A DNA stretch of 64,000 nt from Aricia agestis (Eukaryota; Arthropoda; Insecta; Lepidoptera; Lycaenidae): positions 7,772,501-7,836,500 of the forward strand of contig NC_056417.1 of assembly GCF_905147365.1 (NCBI RefSeq). Direction: 5' to 3'. Shown one piece after another: positions 32,766 through 43,952 of this stretch (position 1 is its first letter; each line of letters opens with the position of its first letter). The notes under the pieces are model-generated. The model made no database searches, was not told the origin of the DNA, and worked only from the letters and a program-made list of their open reading frames with translations. The position numbers and the translations under genes were made by a program.

Positions 32766-33488
32766 TTGAGATCCATAACTCCTCTAGTGTCTCAAGTTTC
32801 AATGAGCGACAGTTATTGCTTACTATCAGGTGATCCGTGTGCTTATATCCTTGTGTATTTCGTGACAACATTAATATACACACAACAATATGAATCTCCT
32901 TTATCAGTAACCCCCGTGTATACAATTTGAGCAAAGCTAAATGTAAACTTATAAACTAAGCCAATGTAAAGCTCAAGGAGCTTAACTTGTCGGTTCCAGC
33001 AAAAAGTCTTAGAATTGTAGCAAGATTAAATTTCTCTTGAAAGTTTTATAAGGTTCCATGTAAAATACTTTACTTGGCTTGATATTGCGATTTTTGTACA
33101 AAAATTTTTTGTGTGTAGAATAAATTCTATAATATTATTTATAAGTCTTTATTTTAAAGAATTATAATTATTTAGATTTCAGTCCTGTTCACTTATTCAC
33201 TAAAATTGGAGAACTATAAAATTACTTAGAAAATGAAAAGAAATATTTTTTATTTATTTTCATTTTCTAAAAAACGATATATTTTATGCATTGAATTAAA
33301 ATTATTATTTATGTTATAGCACCGAAATTTTGTCAATAATTTAACAAACGTACAAATATTTTCTAGTTACATTTTTTAGTTATTCAGAATTTTCTAGAAC
33401 ATTTATTTGATTAAGTAGTTAATTATAAAAAATATTAAAACAAACTTAATAACTTACTAAACTTTACAGAAGAAACCTTAAAACTAAC

Positions 33489-33650
33489 CTGTAACTGTTC
33501 CTGACGTCAGCAAACAATAGAAAAAAACAAAAACAATCTACCCGCTCGCAAAAAACAACTTCACGAAACTTCAATTAACTTATTTACGATTTTCCTGCCG
33601 CGGAGCTGCCTCTACACACGTCCGTATCGAACGCGAGTCAGAACAACACT
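33489..33650 (-). other. non-coding first exon of the secreted-protein gene
   Basis: 162 bases from the initiator to the donor cag|GTTAGT. It contains no ATG, so translation starts in exon 2. The limits are inferred from the promoter and the splice site. Confidence 0.5.
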
Positions 33651-33680
33651 GAAAGCTTTCCTCTTGGAAAAGTCAATATA
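33648..33680 (-). promoter_or_regulatory. TATA box and TCAGT initiator
   Basis: On the minus strand TATATT starts at 33680 and TCAGT spans 33652-33648, with its A at 33650, 30 bases downstream. TCAGT is the arthropod initiator consensus and the spacing is canonical. It lies just upstream of the non-coding exon. Confidence 0.6.
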
Positions 33681-35749
33681 CCCCTAAATTCTACCATGAA
33701 AACTGCGCCGAACGTGTTTATTCCATGCCACACAATACATTGCTGGTTTTGCGTTAAGCTAATAATTCTACTCAATCTAACATACTACGCAATGGATTTT
33801 TTGTGTACGTAACTTGTGAAACCGCAATCATAATATTTGAACAGTAGTAAAACCTCTTTGATACCCCACCATACTTAAACTTGCATGTCTACAGGTAGGT
33901 TTAATACGGGGAAGGCCGTACGCCCGGCGAGCATTATTCGTGGCTATTGAAGAGTTAATTAATTTCTATTGAGTGTTTCGTATCACGAAACCGAGGCTTC
34001 AATGCAGCTATTCAGCCTCGCTATATTCATTTTTATTTTATGAGCAAATCTTTGCTGGGTTTTTCTGATACTCTACTTTCAATACTTGCTTTTTTGATAA
34101 TGTATTAGATGACGTAGACACATTTAACAATTTAAAACTTTATTATAACTTTTCATACTATTTACATATAAAATAACCTTACCTGGTTTGTACACCTATA
34201 TGACCTTCTCAATTTCTTATAGACAATTCGATATACAAAAGGTTGACTGGAAGAGATTGCTTATTGGTAATAAGTTGTCCAGTAGCTTAAAGCTAGATTT
34301 TTCTTTCAATAGTTGTGGGTTCAGTTTGGTCAGTTGGACTAACAAAAATTTTGTTTCCATGTAGGTATGATTACTTGATGCTATGACAAAATAGAAGATT
34401 CACGCATCGGATTCGTCTAGCACCTGATGTCCCATTAGTCGTGTGGAACCAAACTATCAAAATAATTTCTTTCAAATCTACGTGTTATACTTCCATATTA
34501 ATTAATGAGCAAGCTAACGTTTGCTGGAACTAGACATTTGATTAATTTGGATTACTAGATCCACATTACCTCAGTAGTTTAGAATTAAGCTTAAAGAACT
34601 ATTCCTGAAGTGTTATGCGGCCTTTCTTTATGACATAGGTTCCATTTTCTAAGGGTCAATGCCCTTAGAAAATGAAACCTATTTCATATCAAAAGGTCAA
34701 AAGGTAGGTCAATTTTAGCGACCCATGCCGCTTTGTAATGTCGTAGAGCAAAATGAAACCTATAGCTAAGGTAATAAAGTGGAATTTCAATTGAATTTTT
34801 CGGTCACGATCGCTTTTCGCGTTGATCGGACTGGTACCTTTAGAGTTAAACGAACCTATCTTACTTCATGCGCCCGTCCATAACATAAATCAATACCGAA
34901 AATAAGGAGCTAATTTTAAGGTGGCATTAGATAATGAATCTATTTTAAATTCAGTTTCATATTTTTAAAATTAGACACCAATTACGTCCAGAAAGAGTTC
35001 GTTCTATTACGGCCTTTGTCTGTTCACCTTTTGTATTTTCAGCCCCGTATTTTAGGTCCAATATTAAAACTTCAATCAAAGTTGTCTAATAATTCCTTTT
35101 GCTATTCAATTTTCATTTTAAATTTCTAGCTTAGCTGCTCTGATTTGGTTATAATTGGCAACAGGAAATATGGGGTATTTTTTTTTCTAAAGATGATTTT
35201 GCCAATGATAATGTGGAGTTTCCCTATCATGATTAAAAGTACTTTTGACGTAATTTTTTAATCCAATTCCATTGAGTATAATAAGCCCGTTTTGTACTAT
35301 TTATTATTTTGCAGAATTTTAAATTCTGCTTCACTGCATTAGTTCTTTTACATAAAAATTATAATAAGAACAAGGCTTTTCACAAAAAATATGCTTTTCA
35401 CTTTCAACAACAAAATAATACTGTTTAATTTATAGTATTTACCTGCTCAAAATATATTTTATAAAATAAAAATAAAAACTCTGAATCGATTCAAATCCAA
35501 ATGACTACAGACCAAAGCTGGCGAGGACCCATCTCAAAATCTTTGTAATCCAACCTTTGTCACTCCTAACGTTGTAACGTAAATCTTTCTTTTGAACACA
35601 AATCCGTGTTTTTGTTTACGTAAATCTTCGAAATGTTTTATAAAACAACTTAATATTATCAACAAAATAAAATGCAAACACAACAACGTTCTTTTTAAAT
35701 ATTATGCTTTACTTTTTATTATTTTTATATTAGATAATATTGAATGGTT
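33681..35749. other. upstream flank, few repeats
   Basis: This 2-kb stretch upstream of the promoter has only a hairpin at 34630 and a LINE 3' end fragment (aaaggttgactggaagagat) near 34238. A possible minus-strand donor cag|GTAAAT occurs near 35450 but I cannot attach it to any exon. Confidence 0.35.
34630..34687. repeat. hairpin with 26-bp arms
   Basis: atgacataggttccattttc (+ taaggg) pairs with 34662-34687 at about 23 of 26 positions around a 6-base loop. Confidence 0.65.
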
Positions 35750-36299
35750 CTACGCAGTGTAGAGCTTGGTGCTACGCTGCGTAGCGATTGCTACTACGCA
35801 GCGTAGAGCTTGGTGCTACGCTGCGTAGCGATTGCTACTACGCAGCGTAGAGCTTGGTGCTACGCTGCGTAGCGATTGCTACTACGCAGCGTAGAGCTTG
35901 GTGCTACGCTGCGTAGCGATTGCTACTACGCAGCGTAGAGCTTGGTGCTACGCTGCGTAGCGATTGCTACTACGCAGCGTAGAGCTTGGTGCTACGCTGC
36001 GTAGCGATTGCTACTACGCAGCGTAGAGCTTGGTGCTACGCTGCGTAGCGATTGCTACTACGCAGTGTAGAGCTTGGTGCTACGCTGCGTAGCGATTGCT
36101 ACTACGCAGCGTAGAGCTTGGTGCTACGCTGCGTAGCGATTGCTACTACGCAGCGTAGAGCTTGGTGCTACGCTGCGTAGCGATTGCTACTACGCAGCGT
36201 AGAGCTTGGTGCTACGCTGCGTAGCGATTGCTACTACGCAGCGTAGAGCTTGGTGCTACGCTGCGTAGCGATTGCTACTACGCAGCGTAGAGCTTAGTG
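35750..36299. repeat. 44-bp satellite made of inverted 13-mers, 12.5 units
   Basis: The unit is ctacgcagcgtag + agcttggtg + ctacgctgcgtag + cgattgcta (13+9+13+9). The two 13-mers are exact reverse complements, and each is itself palindromic around its middle base. Twelve units follow without one insertion or deletion. The only substitutions seen are cagtgtag for cagcgtag in units 1 and 8 and a changed last spacer. It stands about 2.1 kb upstream of the gene start at 33650. Confidence 0.95.
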
Positions 36300-37122
36300 T
36301 TCAAAGTTCAAAGTTCAAAAAAATTATTTGCAACCAAGTACATATATAAATCAACATACCTAGTACATTGACGAAATATACAACTTACTACTGTAGAATT
36401 TTATTTTAAGCTTGCACCAGTCTCGGTTAATGCTGATCGTGAAATACAATATTATTTTCATGATATCTGTCTCATGTTTTTATATTATGAAATATAAACA
36501 TTAAACGTGATAATAATAATATTATTATGTAATTTAACATAATAATTATTGCTACAGTGAATGATACATAAAATAAATTACTGTTGCTATTTACAGACTG
36601 TATGATTAGTTTCATAGCATCAAATTCAAACTTATACCAATATACATTATTACCGATAAATGTAAACACATTTCTGCTAAAATTAGCATCTCTTTATTAC
36701 ATATCAACAAATATTAATATTTACTTATAATTGACTGGTGCATTTTTGTACAATGTTAAACTTTTTAATCTGATATAAATAACATAGCAGTGTAAAGAAA
36801 CTAAAAGGTTTTTGTTTAATAAACTAACCGTGTAACTCTCGGTGTTATCTTTTTACTCAAGTGACTTTTTGTTACAAGCGGAAACTTGGACGGCCAGTTT
36901 GTAATAATAGCAGACATGAGTGGATAAAGTGGGTAACTAACAATTTGAAAATGTTCATTTTTTTGCACAAATGGAGGCTTTTGGAGTGGAAAAATTATTT
37001 GAAATCAAAACAATGTAGATATTATGTATAGTCAGATATATGAGCCAAATGATGAAGTAGGTAAGGTGCAAGGTTTTATTTAAATTATAAGGGAAAAAAT
37101 GAGTATTTGCCCCTATGTTGTT
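36300..37122. other. unassigned; (GTTCAAA)3 then AT-rich DNA
   Basis: gttcaaagttcaaagttcaa adjoins the satellite at 36300. The rest is AT-rich without genes. Confidence 0.4.
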
Positions 37123-37428
37123 CTAAGGCACTTTGCAAACGACGGGGTGGGGCTGGCCGGTCACTTTCGATTTGAATTCGAAACGATAGCACAAAAGGAA
37201 TCCTATATTACCAACGCACACGGAGGGCAAAAAGACCGCGCCGCAGGTGCCCGGCGTGCACTGGCAGCGCACGTCCGCGGCTGCCCGCCGTGGATCACAC
37301 AAACCAGTTTACATGCAGTAACGCAGACGGCGTGTGCTTTGTGTACGCGGCGCGGGCAGCCGCAGACATTGACGTACGCAGCGAAATTGACCGGCCCGTC
37401 CCGGCCCGTGGTCTGCAAAGCGCCTAAG
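37123..37428. mobile_element. GC- and CpG-rich MITE with ~47-bp inverted ends
   Basis: ctaaggcactttgcaaacga through ggggctggccggtcactttcg at the left is inverted at the right edge (cgaaattgaccggcccgtcc to ctgcaaagcgcctaag). An inner pair around cggctgcccgc extends the foldback. The open frames on both strands come from the high GC content and have no known domain. Confidence 0.75.
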
Positions 37429-37761
37429 ATGTTAGTTATCCAGTTCATCATTTAAGACTTTAAGCTCGTACGTTCTGTGCAAGAAAATGTAATAGCGAGA
37501 TCTTGGTATTAGAATTTTTCGACAGAACGCCGACGCAGACGTATTACATAAAACTATGCATAATATTTAAGACCAATATTAACTTTCTGATTTATATTAA
37601 AATTTTGCAGTTTTGTTTAATGTTACATGATATGCAATCATTATAAACTTCGTTTCGTCCCCACAGGGCATGCATCGCCTAGTGTGAGGATCCGTTATTG
37701 CATTATGTTAAACAATTTTTGGTCAAAATATTTGTATTTGAAGTTACAAGAAAACGCCTGA

Positions 37762-38030
37762 TATAATTTATTTATTTATTTAATTCAGGCATTTTAGCCC
37801 ATATTATAAATACCTTATAGACTAACATACATACAATTATACTAAAAACTAACACTAAAACACTAAACACGTATTGTCTGCGACGTGGGGTGCGACGTGT
37901 TCGGAAGTCGTCCTTAGAACCTCCTGTAGACGACTCCAATCGATCAGAACTCCTCCCTCTCGAAGGTCGGTGATGGTGCGTCCGACCGTCTGTCCCGACT
38001 CTCACCACAAATATAATTTTACACCACAAT
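37762..38030 (-). pseudogene. 5'-truncated LINE, ORF1-like 3' end
   Basis: Minus orientation copy of the 3' region at 23597-24076: cgaccttcgagagggaggag, tggagtcgtctacaggaggt, the cgcagacaatacgtgtttag end, and a (AAAT)n tail at 37764-37785. The reading frame is broken. Confidence 0.7.
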
Positions 38031-38235
38031 AATAGAGTAAGAGCCCGCGATGGCTAAACCTCCCTTCCTTGATGCATAAGCAAAGAAGTTATTTAACAAT
38101 TCTCAGGTGATACGCATAATGCGTTCCAATCTGAAAATATAAAAGTTTTTATTTTGGCATAACTTTTATGATATTATTGTATCTTTTAAAAATAGTAAAA
38201 CTTTATATTTATAGCTTTTATGATTGGTAGTATTC

Positions 38236-38421
38236 ATGCTTATATTATAAATGCGAAAGTATGTCTATCTGTCTATTACATCTTCACGCCCAAACCGCTG
38301 AACTGATTTTGCTGAAATTTGGTACGTTTTACTTTGACATAAGTTTTACTCCGGAAAAATGTAGGGTTCCGGTGTGATAAAGCAATTTTGGTGCAACGGA
38401 GTTGCGGACGTCGTCTAGTAC
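38236..38421 (-). repeat. dispersed repeat R1
   Basis: tatattataaatgcgaaagt to cggacgtcgtctagta on the plus strand. Confidence 0.6.
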
Positions 38422-38703
38422 CCACATAATATGAGGCAATTAAAAATCTTAATTCAATTGTAGAATTCGATTCGTTAAAATCTTTTATTATATTAATATT
38501 GCGTAAATTTTACTGAAAAAGATAAACGACAAAGAATTTTTCATCAGAATCAGTGACTTATTTCAATAATGTTTAACCAAACATCTCCGTAATGAGGTGC
38601 CCATTGTGTTTTCTGAATTTTTAAATATTATTAAAAAGGAAGACTTGGAACTTTTTTTTTTCACCTTCAATTAATATAATTTTAAAAGTATTGAAATAAA
38701 TTA

Positions 38704-38975
38704 GTCGGTTTTTAGGGTTCCGTAGTCAACAAGGAATCCTTATAATTTCGGTCTGTCCGCGGATTTTCTCAGAGAAACTATAGGGCCTACAAAGCTATAA
38801 TTCGGCATCAATGCAAATCTTGATGATGCTGACAAAATGGTATATAAAATCTTTACAAAAAATTACGGTACCTCCCCTACACATCAATGCATATGTAGTA
38901 TTCAGACAGACCGAATAATTCATAAATGGATCCCTATATTGCGCGTGGCCCGACACGCACTTGGCCGGTTTTCCA
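38704..38975 (+). repeat. dispersed repeat E, shortened copy
   Basis: tttagggttccgtagtcaac at the left and gacacgcacttggccggttt at the right; the interior is mostly replaced compared with 45327. Confidence 0.5.
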
Positions 38976-39165
38976 CAATACTATTACTATCAACTTTAAC
39001 GAAATACACGACACCAATGACTACCTATAATACACACACCTGATAATGATTCTTGTTGAAAATTGATAATAAAATATAATATCATAATGAAAAAAGTGCA
39101 CGGAAATTGTGTTTCATTAGTGTTTAAACATTTTAAATAGTTTTTTTTTCTTAGGTTTTTTACAG

Positions 39166-39248
39166 GAATTTATTTTATCAACAGCGTTGTTGATTGATTT
39201 ATATTTTGAAGTCAGCATGGGCTACAAAAAAGCAAAAGAAAAGCTCAA
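39166..39248 (+). other. candidate internal exon, unrecognised
   Basis: A long T-rich tract ending ttttttacag precedes 39166 and AA|GTGAGT follows 39248. The 83 bases between are open in one frame: EFILSTALLIDLYFEVSMGY then KKAKEKL. Splice signals are good on both sides, but no partner exon was found. It could equally be chance. Confidence 0.25.
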
Positions 39249-39991
39249 GTGAGTGAATCTTCAGTTCAACAATTTTGGGTATGATTTTAAGTTATGAAAT
39301 GAAATTATAATTTGAACAATAACAATATCTAAAGTAAAATAATAAGGTTTCTAGTAAAATACGAATCCAACGCAAAAACCCATTTGTTGAGATAAAAAAG
39401 TTATCACAACAATCAGAGATGAAAACAGAAAAGTAATCTTGGAGGAACTTTACAAAATTTCTGAAATAGCAAAACATTTATTCTCGTCTTAAAAGTTAGA
39501 ATTTAGTTTAATTTGTGTGTACAATGATCATGCGTTTAAAAGTTCACGAGATGTTGCCTGTATTTCATGCCTGGGACCGTTCATGTTGCTATAGTAAAAA
39601 AATGACACATCCTTTCCAAGAACTTAAAAAAAACAAAATGGTTTTGCAGTTTCAGTAAAAAAAAGTTTCAGACAGTCAGACAGGTTTTCCTTTGCATTAG
39701 AAATATGATTTGGGGTCCTCACCAATGAATACTTTTGTAAGGATCCAGATACTTATATTTATAATGCCTATGGAATACCATAGGTACGTAAAGGATGAAA
39801 TTGATAATAATGTATCATAAACCGCTTCGCTATTTCCACTGATGACTCTCAACTAACTTAAAAGACTATTAGTCAGTAAAGTAGGGGTCTCTAATGACGA
39901 GTTTTTTCTCTGCGTCTCGCTTTAATTAAAAACACTCGTTCACTCGGACCGAAACTAAATCGTCGGCGCAATCTCCGTCTAGACTCAGGCG
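39249..39991. other. unassigned AT-rich stretch
   Basis: No supported gene or repeat. Confidence 0.3.
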
Positions 39992-40281
39992 ATAATGAAC
40001 ATGTGTTATTCTTTATTTGAAAAAGTTTATCTTGAAAATGTTGTCTTTGGTTTATTTTTTTTATTGTGAATTGCCAGTGCAAAGGATGTTCTACGTTGTA
40101 GCTAAGAGAAGGTACTCTACGTTAGTACATAATGAACACTATACGCAGGTGTATTCTTTATTTGAAAAAGTTTATCTTGGAAATATTGTCTTTGGTATCT
40201 TTTTTATAGTGCATGGCCAGTGCAAAGGCCAATAATATAACATATTGTAGCTCAGTGTAGGTACTATGCTTAAGTTTATAA
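39992..40281 (+). repeat. ~137-bp tandem duplication
   Basis: ataatgaac starts both units (39992 and 40129). Both contain ttctttatttgaaaaagttt, atcttg.aaat.ttgtctttgg and gccagtgcaaagg. They differ by several small indels. Confidence 0.75.
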
Positions 40282-40904
40282 TGTTAACGTTTGTGCCTAA
40301 TAAAAACGATATTCATCCGTACATTTGCAGCGATGAAATTTCCTTTTCCTAAAGGTGACTCACATCAGAAGCGGTCCAATATTTTTGGAGAGTATACAAA
40401 CAAAATATTAATATTTACACTTCACACTTTAAGTATCTTTGATAGAAGTTAGGATCTTAATGCCAAAGACAATAAGATCTCTATTAAAAACTCCAAGTTA
40501 TAATAACTTAGAGCAATCCATAAGGAGTTGCAGACTTCATATTATTATATAGGTATCTGTCGTTGAAGGGATGTGTATAATAAAACTGTCAATTATTACC
40601 TACCCTCGTCACTTTTCTCATAAACTTTTTACTCTGAAGAATGCTTTGTGTAGAACAAAAATATTATGATTTGAACTGTATTAATAATGGCAAGCAGGTT
40701 TTTTGAATTCAGGAAATTTTATTTGAGAATTTTTTATTTACTTTGATAATGAGGATTGAACATAATCTATAATATTTTTTTTGGCATCGCACAGCATTGT
40801 AATAATATTTATAGATCTTATATATACTGTTTGTGACTAGATCATAATAACTGTACCACTGAATACTGTTTAATTATTATGATGTTTCGTGTGATGCTGG
40901 AAAT
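40282..40904. other. unassigned AT-rich stretch
   Basis: No supported gene. Confidence 0.3.
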
Positions 40905-41087
40905 AAAAGTATTCTTATTCTTATTCTTATTCTTAATATAAAAATGAGTCGCTGAATGTGTTGCTAAGCGCAAAACTCGAGAACGGCTGAACGAATTGGG
41001 CTAATTTTAGTTTTAAAATATTCGTAGAAGTCCAGGGAAGGTTTTTAAGTGACATTAAGTTCACCGGGACAGCTAGTAATGCAATAT
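40905..41087 (+). repeat. (ATTCTT)n and dispersed repeat P
   Basis: ctggaaataaaagtattctt opens a hexanucleotide run to 40934, the kind of tail some retroposons have. Repeat P follows: aatgagtcgctgaatgtgtt to aagttcaccgggacagctag. P recurs at 55745-55866 and 59552-59640. The CTAG end might suggest a Helitron, but I see no clear terminal hairpin. Confidence 0.5.
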
Positions 41088-41480
41088 TTTGCACTTGCCT
41101 ATTACATTAAAAAAGTGCTTGATAGACAATTAAGTAAAAACCATAAACATAATATATTTCCATAGTCTATAAACACATTTTATACGTGAATGGGCTAGTG
41201 AATTTGATTGTAAAAAACTTTAAATTGGCACCCACTTTAATCACATTCTTCTGTTTTGTTCTAATATCAAATATTTAATATGTGATATCGCATTTTATTC
41301 CAAAAATGTTGATCATTATCTAGACTTAGTACATGACAGGCTATTTACATTTCGGCATAGCCCAACATTAAATCATGTAGAGGATTAATATTATAATAAA
41401 TCATCAGTAAGCGACTTAAGATAATCCTACGTAACATACATCTTAATAGTAACTATAACGATTATTATGCTCCTTAATTG
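41088..41480. other. unassigned AT-rich stretch
   Basis: No supported gene or repeat. Confidence 0.3.
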
Positions 41481-41834
41481 TATAATAATAATGCCTCCTA
41501 CACCAGTTTCGGTGACGGTGGCTGGATAAATTGAAACCAGACTAGCTTTGCAAGAGTAATTTCATCGCCAATTTAAATCGTGTATGAAATTGACATGACC
41601 ATACAATAGAATAAAGTCGACTTTCGACTCATGTTAATATATCAATTCCATACATTTTGATAATATATAAAATGTCTTAGCTAAAGAAAATGTCTTAGCT
41701 AGGAGCTCCGGTCGTTAGACTGCAGTGTCCTTAATCCTAACCAAACTTGAAAACAAAAAATTTCCAACGCGGGAATAGAATCCACGAATACCCTCAAGAG
41801 CCACGCTCTAAACTACTTAAGACCACGAAGGCTT
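41481..41834 (-). mobile_element. tRNA-derived SINE family S, old copy
   Basis: Tail tataataataatgcctcct at the left, caccagtttcggtgacggtg next, and a decayed tRNA-like head at 41770-41834. The middle differs from the copy at 58731, with an internal duplication of aaatgtcttagctaa. Confidence 0.6.
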
Positions 41835-42351
41835 TGTATCTATATTATATTTAGAATAAATCATTCCAGAAGATAACTTTAAACAATCTCCATGTGGCCG
41901 TAAAGTGCAGCCATTAAGTTAATTGGCCGCCGTATCAGTTTTCCGGCTCGACTGATATACGGTTTAGGAAAATTGCTTTTAGGAAGAGATTAGGGCCCAT
42001 ATTTTTTCTTTTCCGATGGTCATTATCCTAACTTTGGGCGTTTGAATTATGTTGCGAGGATAAATCGCTATCTTGGGATTTAATGAGTATAAAACACAAT
42101 CATTAGTGAATTACTTTTGATGTCGGAACAATAATTTTTAATGACAACATAGTCAACATGACCTTAAATGAAATGATAATTGAAATGTGGCATTTAATTA
42201 TAATTTTATTGAACACAAAACTGGTTCAATTAATTTTTGAAAGATTTTTAAATTTTGTTACTTTTCGTAACGAAATTGTCAGTAACTTTTTCAGCAAGAA
42301 ATTTTAACGCGGAGTATGCATAATGCTTAATAATTATAATATTATGTAATA

Positions 42352-43372
42352 ACTAGATGTCCCGCGCGGCTTCGCCCGCGTCAATTAGGAATTTTACGGA
42401 AACCGTACAATATTTTCCCATAAAAAATAGCTTATGTCCCTACTCCCTTCACTTGGTCTACTCTATATCTGTGCCAAATATTGCCATAAAAATTGCTCCA
42501 GTAGTTCGTAATTTCTAATATTTCCCCGTTTTTCCCACATTTTCCTGAATTTTTTCGGTCGTAAGCCTTAACAACACTGAAATAAGTTTTTAAATCGGAC
42601 CTGTAGTTCCTGTCATTAACGCGTTCAAGCAAACATACTTATTCTTCAGGTTTATAATATTAGGTAGGTACTTGTAATTTTTTTTAAATATTATCGCTTG
42701 ACAAACTCGAGTCTCGATCTAAAAGACTATGAAAGGTACCAATAACATGGTATAATATGGTAGTGATGATGATGATGATGTTGATGATGAATGTAATTTG
42801 CATAGTAGCAAATGCTTTTCGTTCTTAAAACAACGCCGAATTTCGCAAACTTGTATCTATAAAGAATCAAGAGTTCTCTCAGCACCTTCCGAACCACCTA
42901 CCGTGGGGTATACCAGGTATACCTCGGTGCAAAATCTTACTTAGTGGTAGCATATGCTTAAAATACTTCTCACGAAACCGAAGTCACCACATGTTTCCCT
43001 ATAAATTTTGAGGAGTTCCCTCGATTACTTATGGATCCTTCATCAGATCACCACTTTTGTGAATATAATACGAAATTGGGATATTACCCTATATACCAAA
43101 AGAAAAATTTTGAAAATCGGTTAACAAACGGCGGAGTAATCGTTGAACATAAGAAAACGAACATAACACCTCCCCCATTTTGAAAGTCAGTTAAAATTGT
43201 AGCCTATGTGGTATTCTGATGTATAAGCTATGATATTGTAAAGTTTCATTAAAATCCGTTAAGTAGTTTTTGCGTGAAAGAGTAACAAACATCCATACAT
43301 CCACACATCCATACATCTATAAATCCATACATCCAAACAAACTTTCGTCTTTATAATATTAGTAGGGTACTT
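42352..43372 (+). repeat. ~1-kb composite repeat R5, copy 2
   Basis: The best preserved copy: head actagatgtcccgcgcggct, ataatattaggtaggta at 42655, gat run at 42765, the palindromic gtataccaggtatac at 42907, gttaacaaacggcggagtaa, and tail ctttcgtctttataatatta. Short ORFs have no domains. Confidence 0.7.
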
Positions 43373-43375
43373 ATT

Positions 43376-43674
43376 ATTATTATTAAATAACTTATTTATG
43401 CATTGTGAATTGTGATTGTAAACGTAGCAATGAAATAATAATACCAAATGACGGTAAAATGGTAAAAACAGACTTCGTTTTGCAAGCGTAATTGTTTCAT
43501 TCGTACGAATCTGCACAAGTCTGTTCCAGGAACAGCTGATTTTGCGATCACTGTTAGTATCTGTAAGTGGACGCTAATGCCTTGATTATACCTACCGAGT
43601 AGAGTGGTGAGACAATGCCCTCGGCCGAGCACATAATAAACATGCCGAGTGCTTTGCCGAATACTGTCTCGCCC
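43376..43674. other. unassigned spacer
   Basis: A minus-strand frame crosses 43554-43838, but part of it lies in the MITE that follows, so I do not call a gene. The patch ccctcggccgagcac and atgccgagtgctttgccgaa is somewhat GC-rich. Confidence 0.3.
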
Positions 43675-43952
43675 ATAAAGTTAATATACCTAGCGGAATA
43701 GAGAAACAAAGGCCTGAGCAAGAGAGATGTCACTATCAGTAACACTGTGTGGTAAAAAGAGACGTGTGATACATGACAGCAGCACTCTTTTTTTGACGTC
43801 CAGTCGGCACGTGTCGCACTATGACAATTTAATATCACAGAAATGAATTTGAATCATGCTTGTGTAAGTGTATATTTACATACACATATTTTTGACACCG
43901 ATGACAGCTCGAGGTTGTTGCTCTATTCCGCTAGGTATAATATTAACTTTAT
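43675..43952. mobile_element. MITE family Q (ataaagttaatatacctagc), copy 1
   Basis: ataaagttaatatacctagc with ggaatagag at the left is inverted at the right end. The interior (gatacatgacagcagcactc, gacgtccagtcggcacgtg) matches the copy at 54817-55117 in the other orientation. Confidence 0.8.

Larger units (their letters stand above)
29137..33488 (-). other. intron 1 of the secreted-protein gene, filled with repeats
   Basis: 4.35 kb between donor GTTAGT (33488) and acceptor ttacag (29137). It contains the MITE at 29587, R2/R3 repeats, a SINE fragment, R1, the MITE at 32387 and the repeat at 32587. No other coding exon was seen in it. Confidence 0.55.

Noticed and set aside
35440..35620. Possible minus-strand 5' exon ending cag|GTAAAT
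   Set aside because: No promoter pair or partner exon could be attached; a single donor match is weak.
35750..36299. CRISPR-like array
   Set aside because: Spacers are only two alternating constant 9-mers; it is a satellite in an animal genome.
37099..37455. 118- and 82-codon frames on opposite strands
   Set aside because: They lie within the inverted ends of a GC-rich MITE.
40937..41087. Helitron because of CTAG end
   Set aside because: No clear terminal hairpin or TC 5' end was visible; kept only as dispersed repeat P.
43554..43838. 94-codon minus-strand frame
   Set aside because: It crosses the end of MITE family Q, and the other copy of that MITE gives a different continuation.
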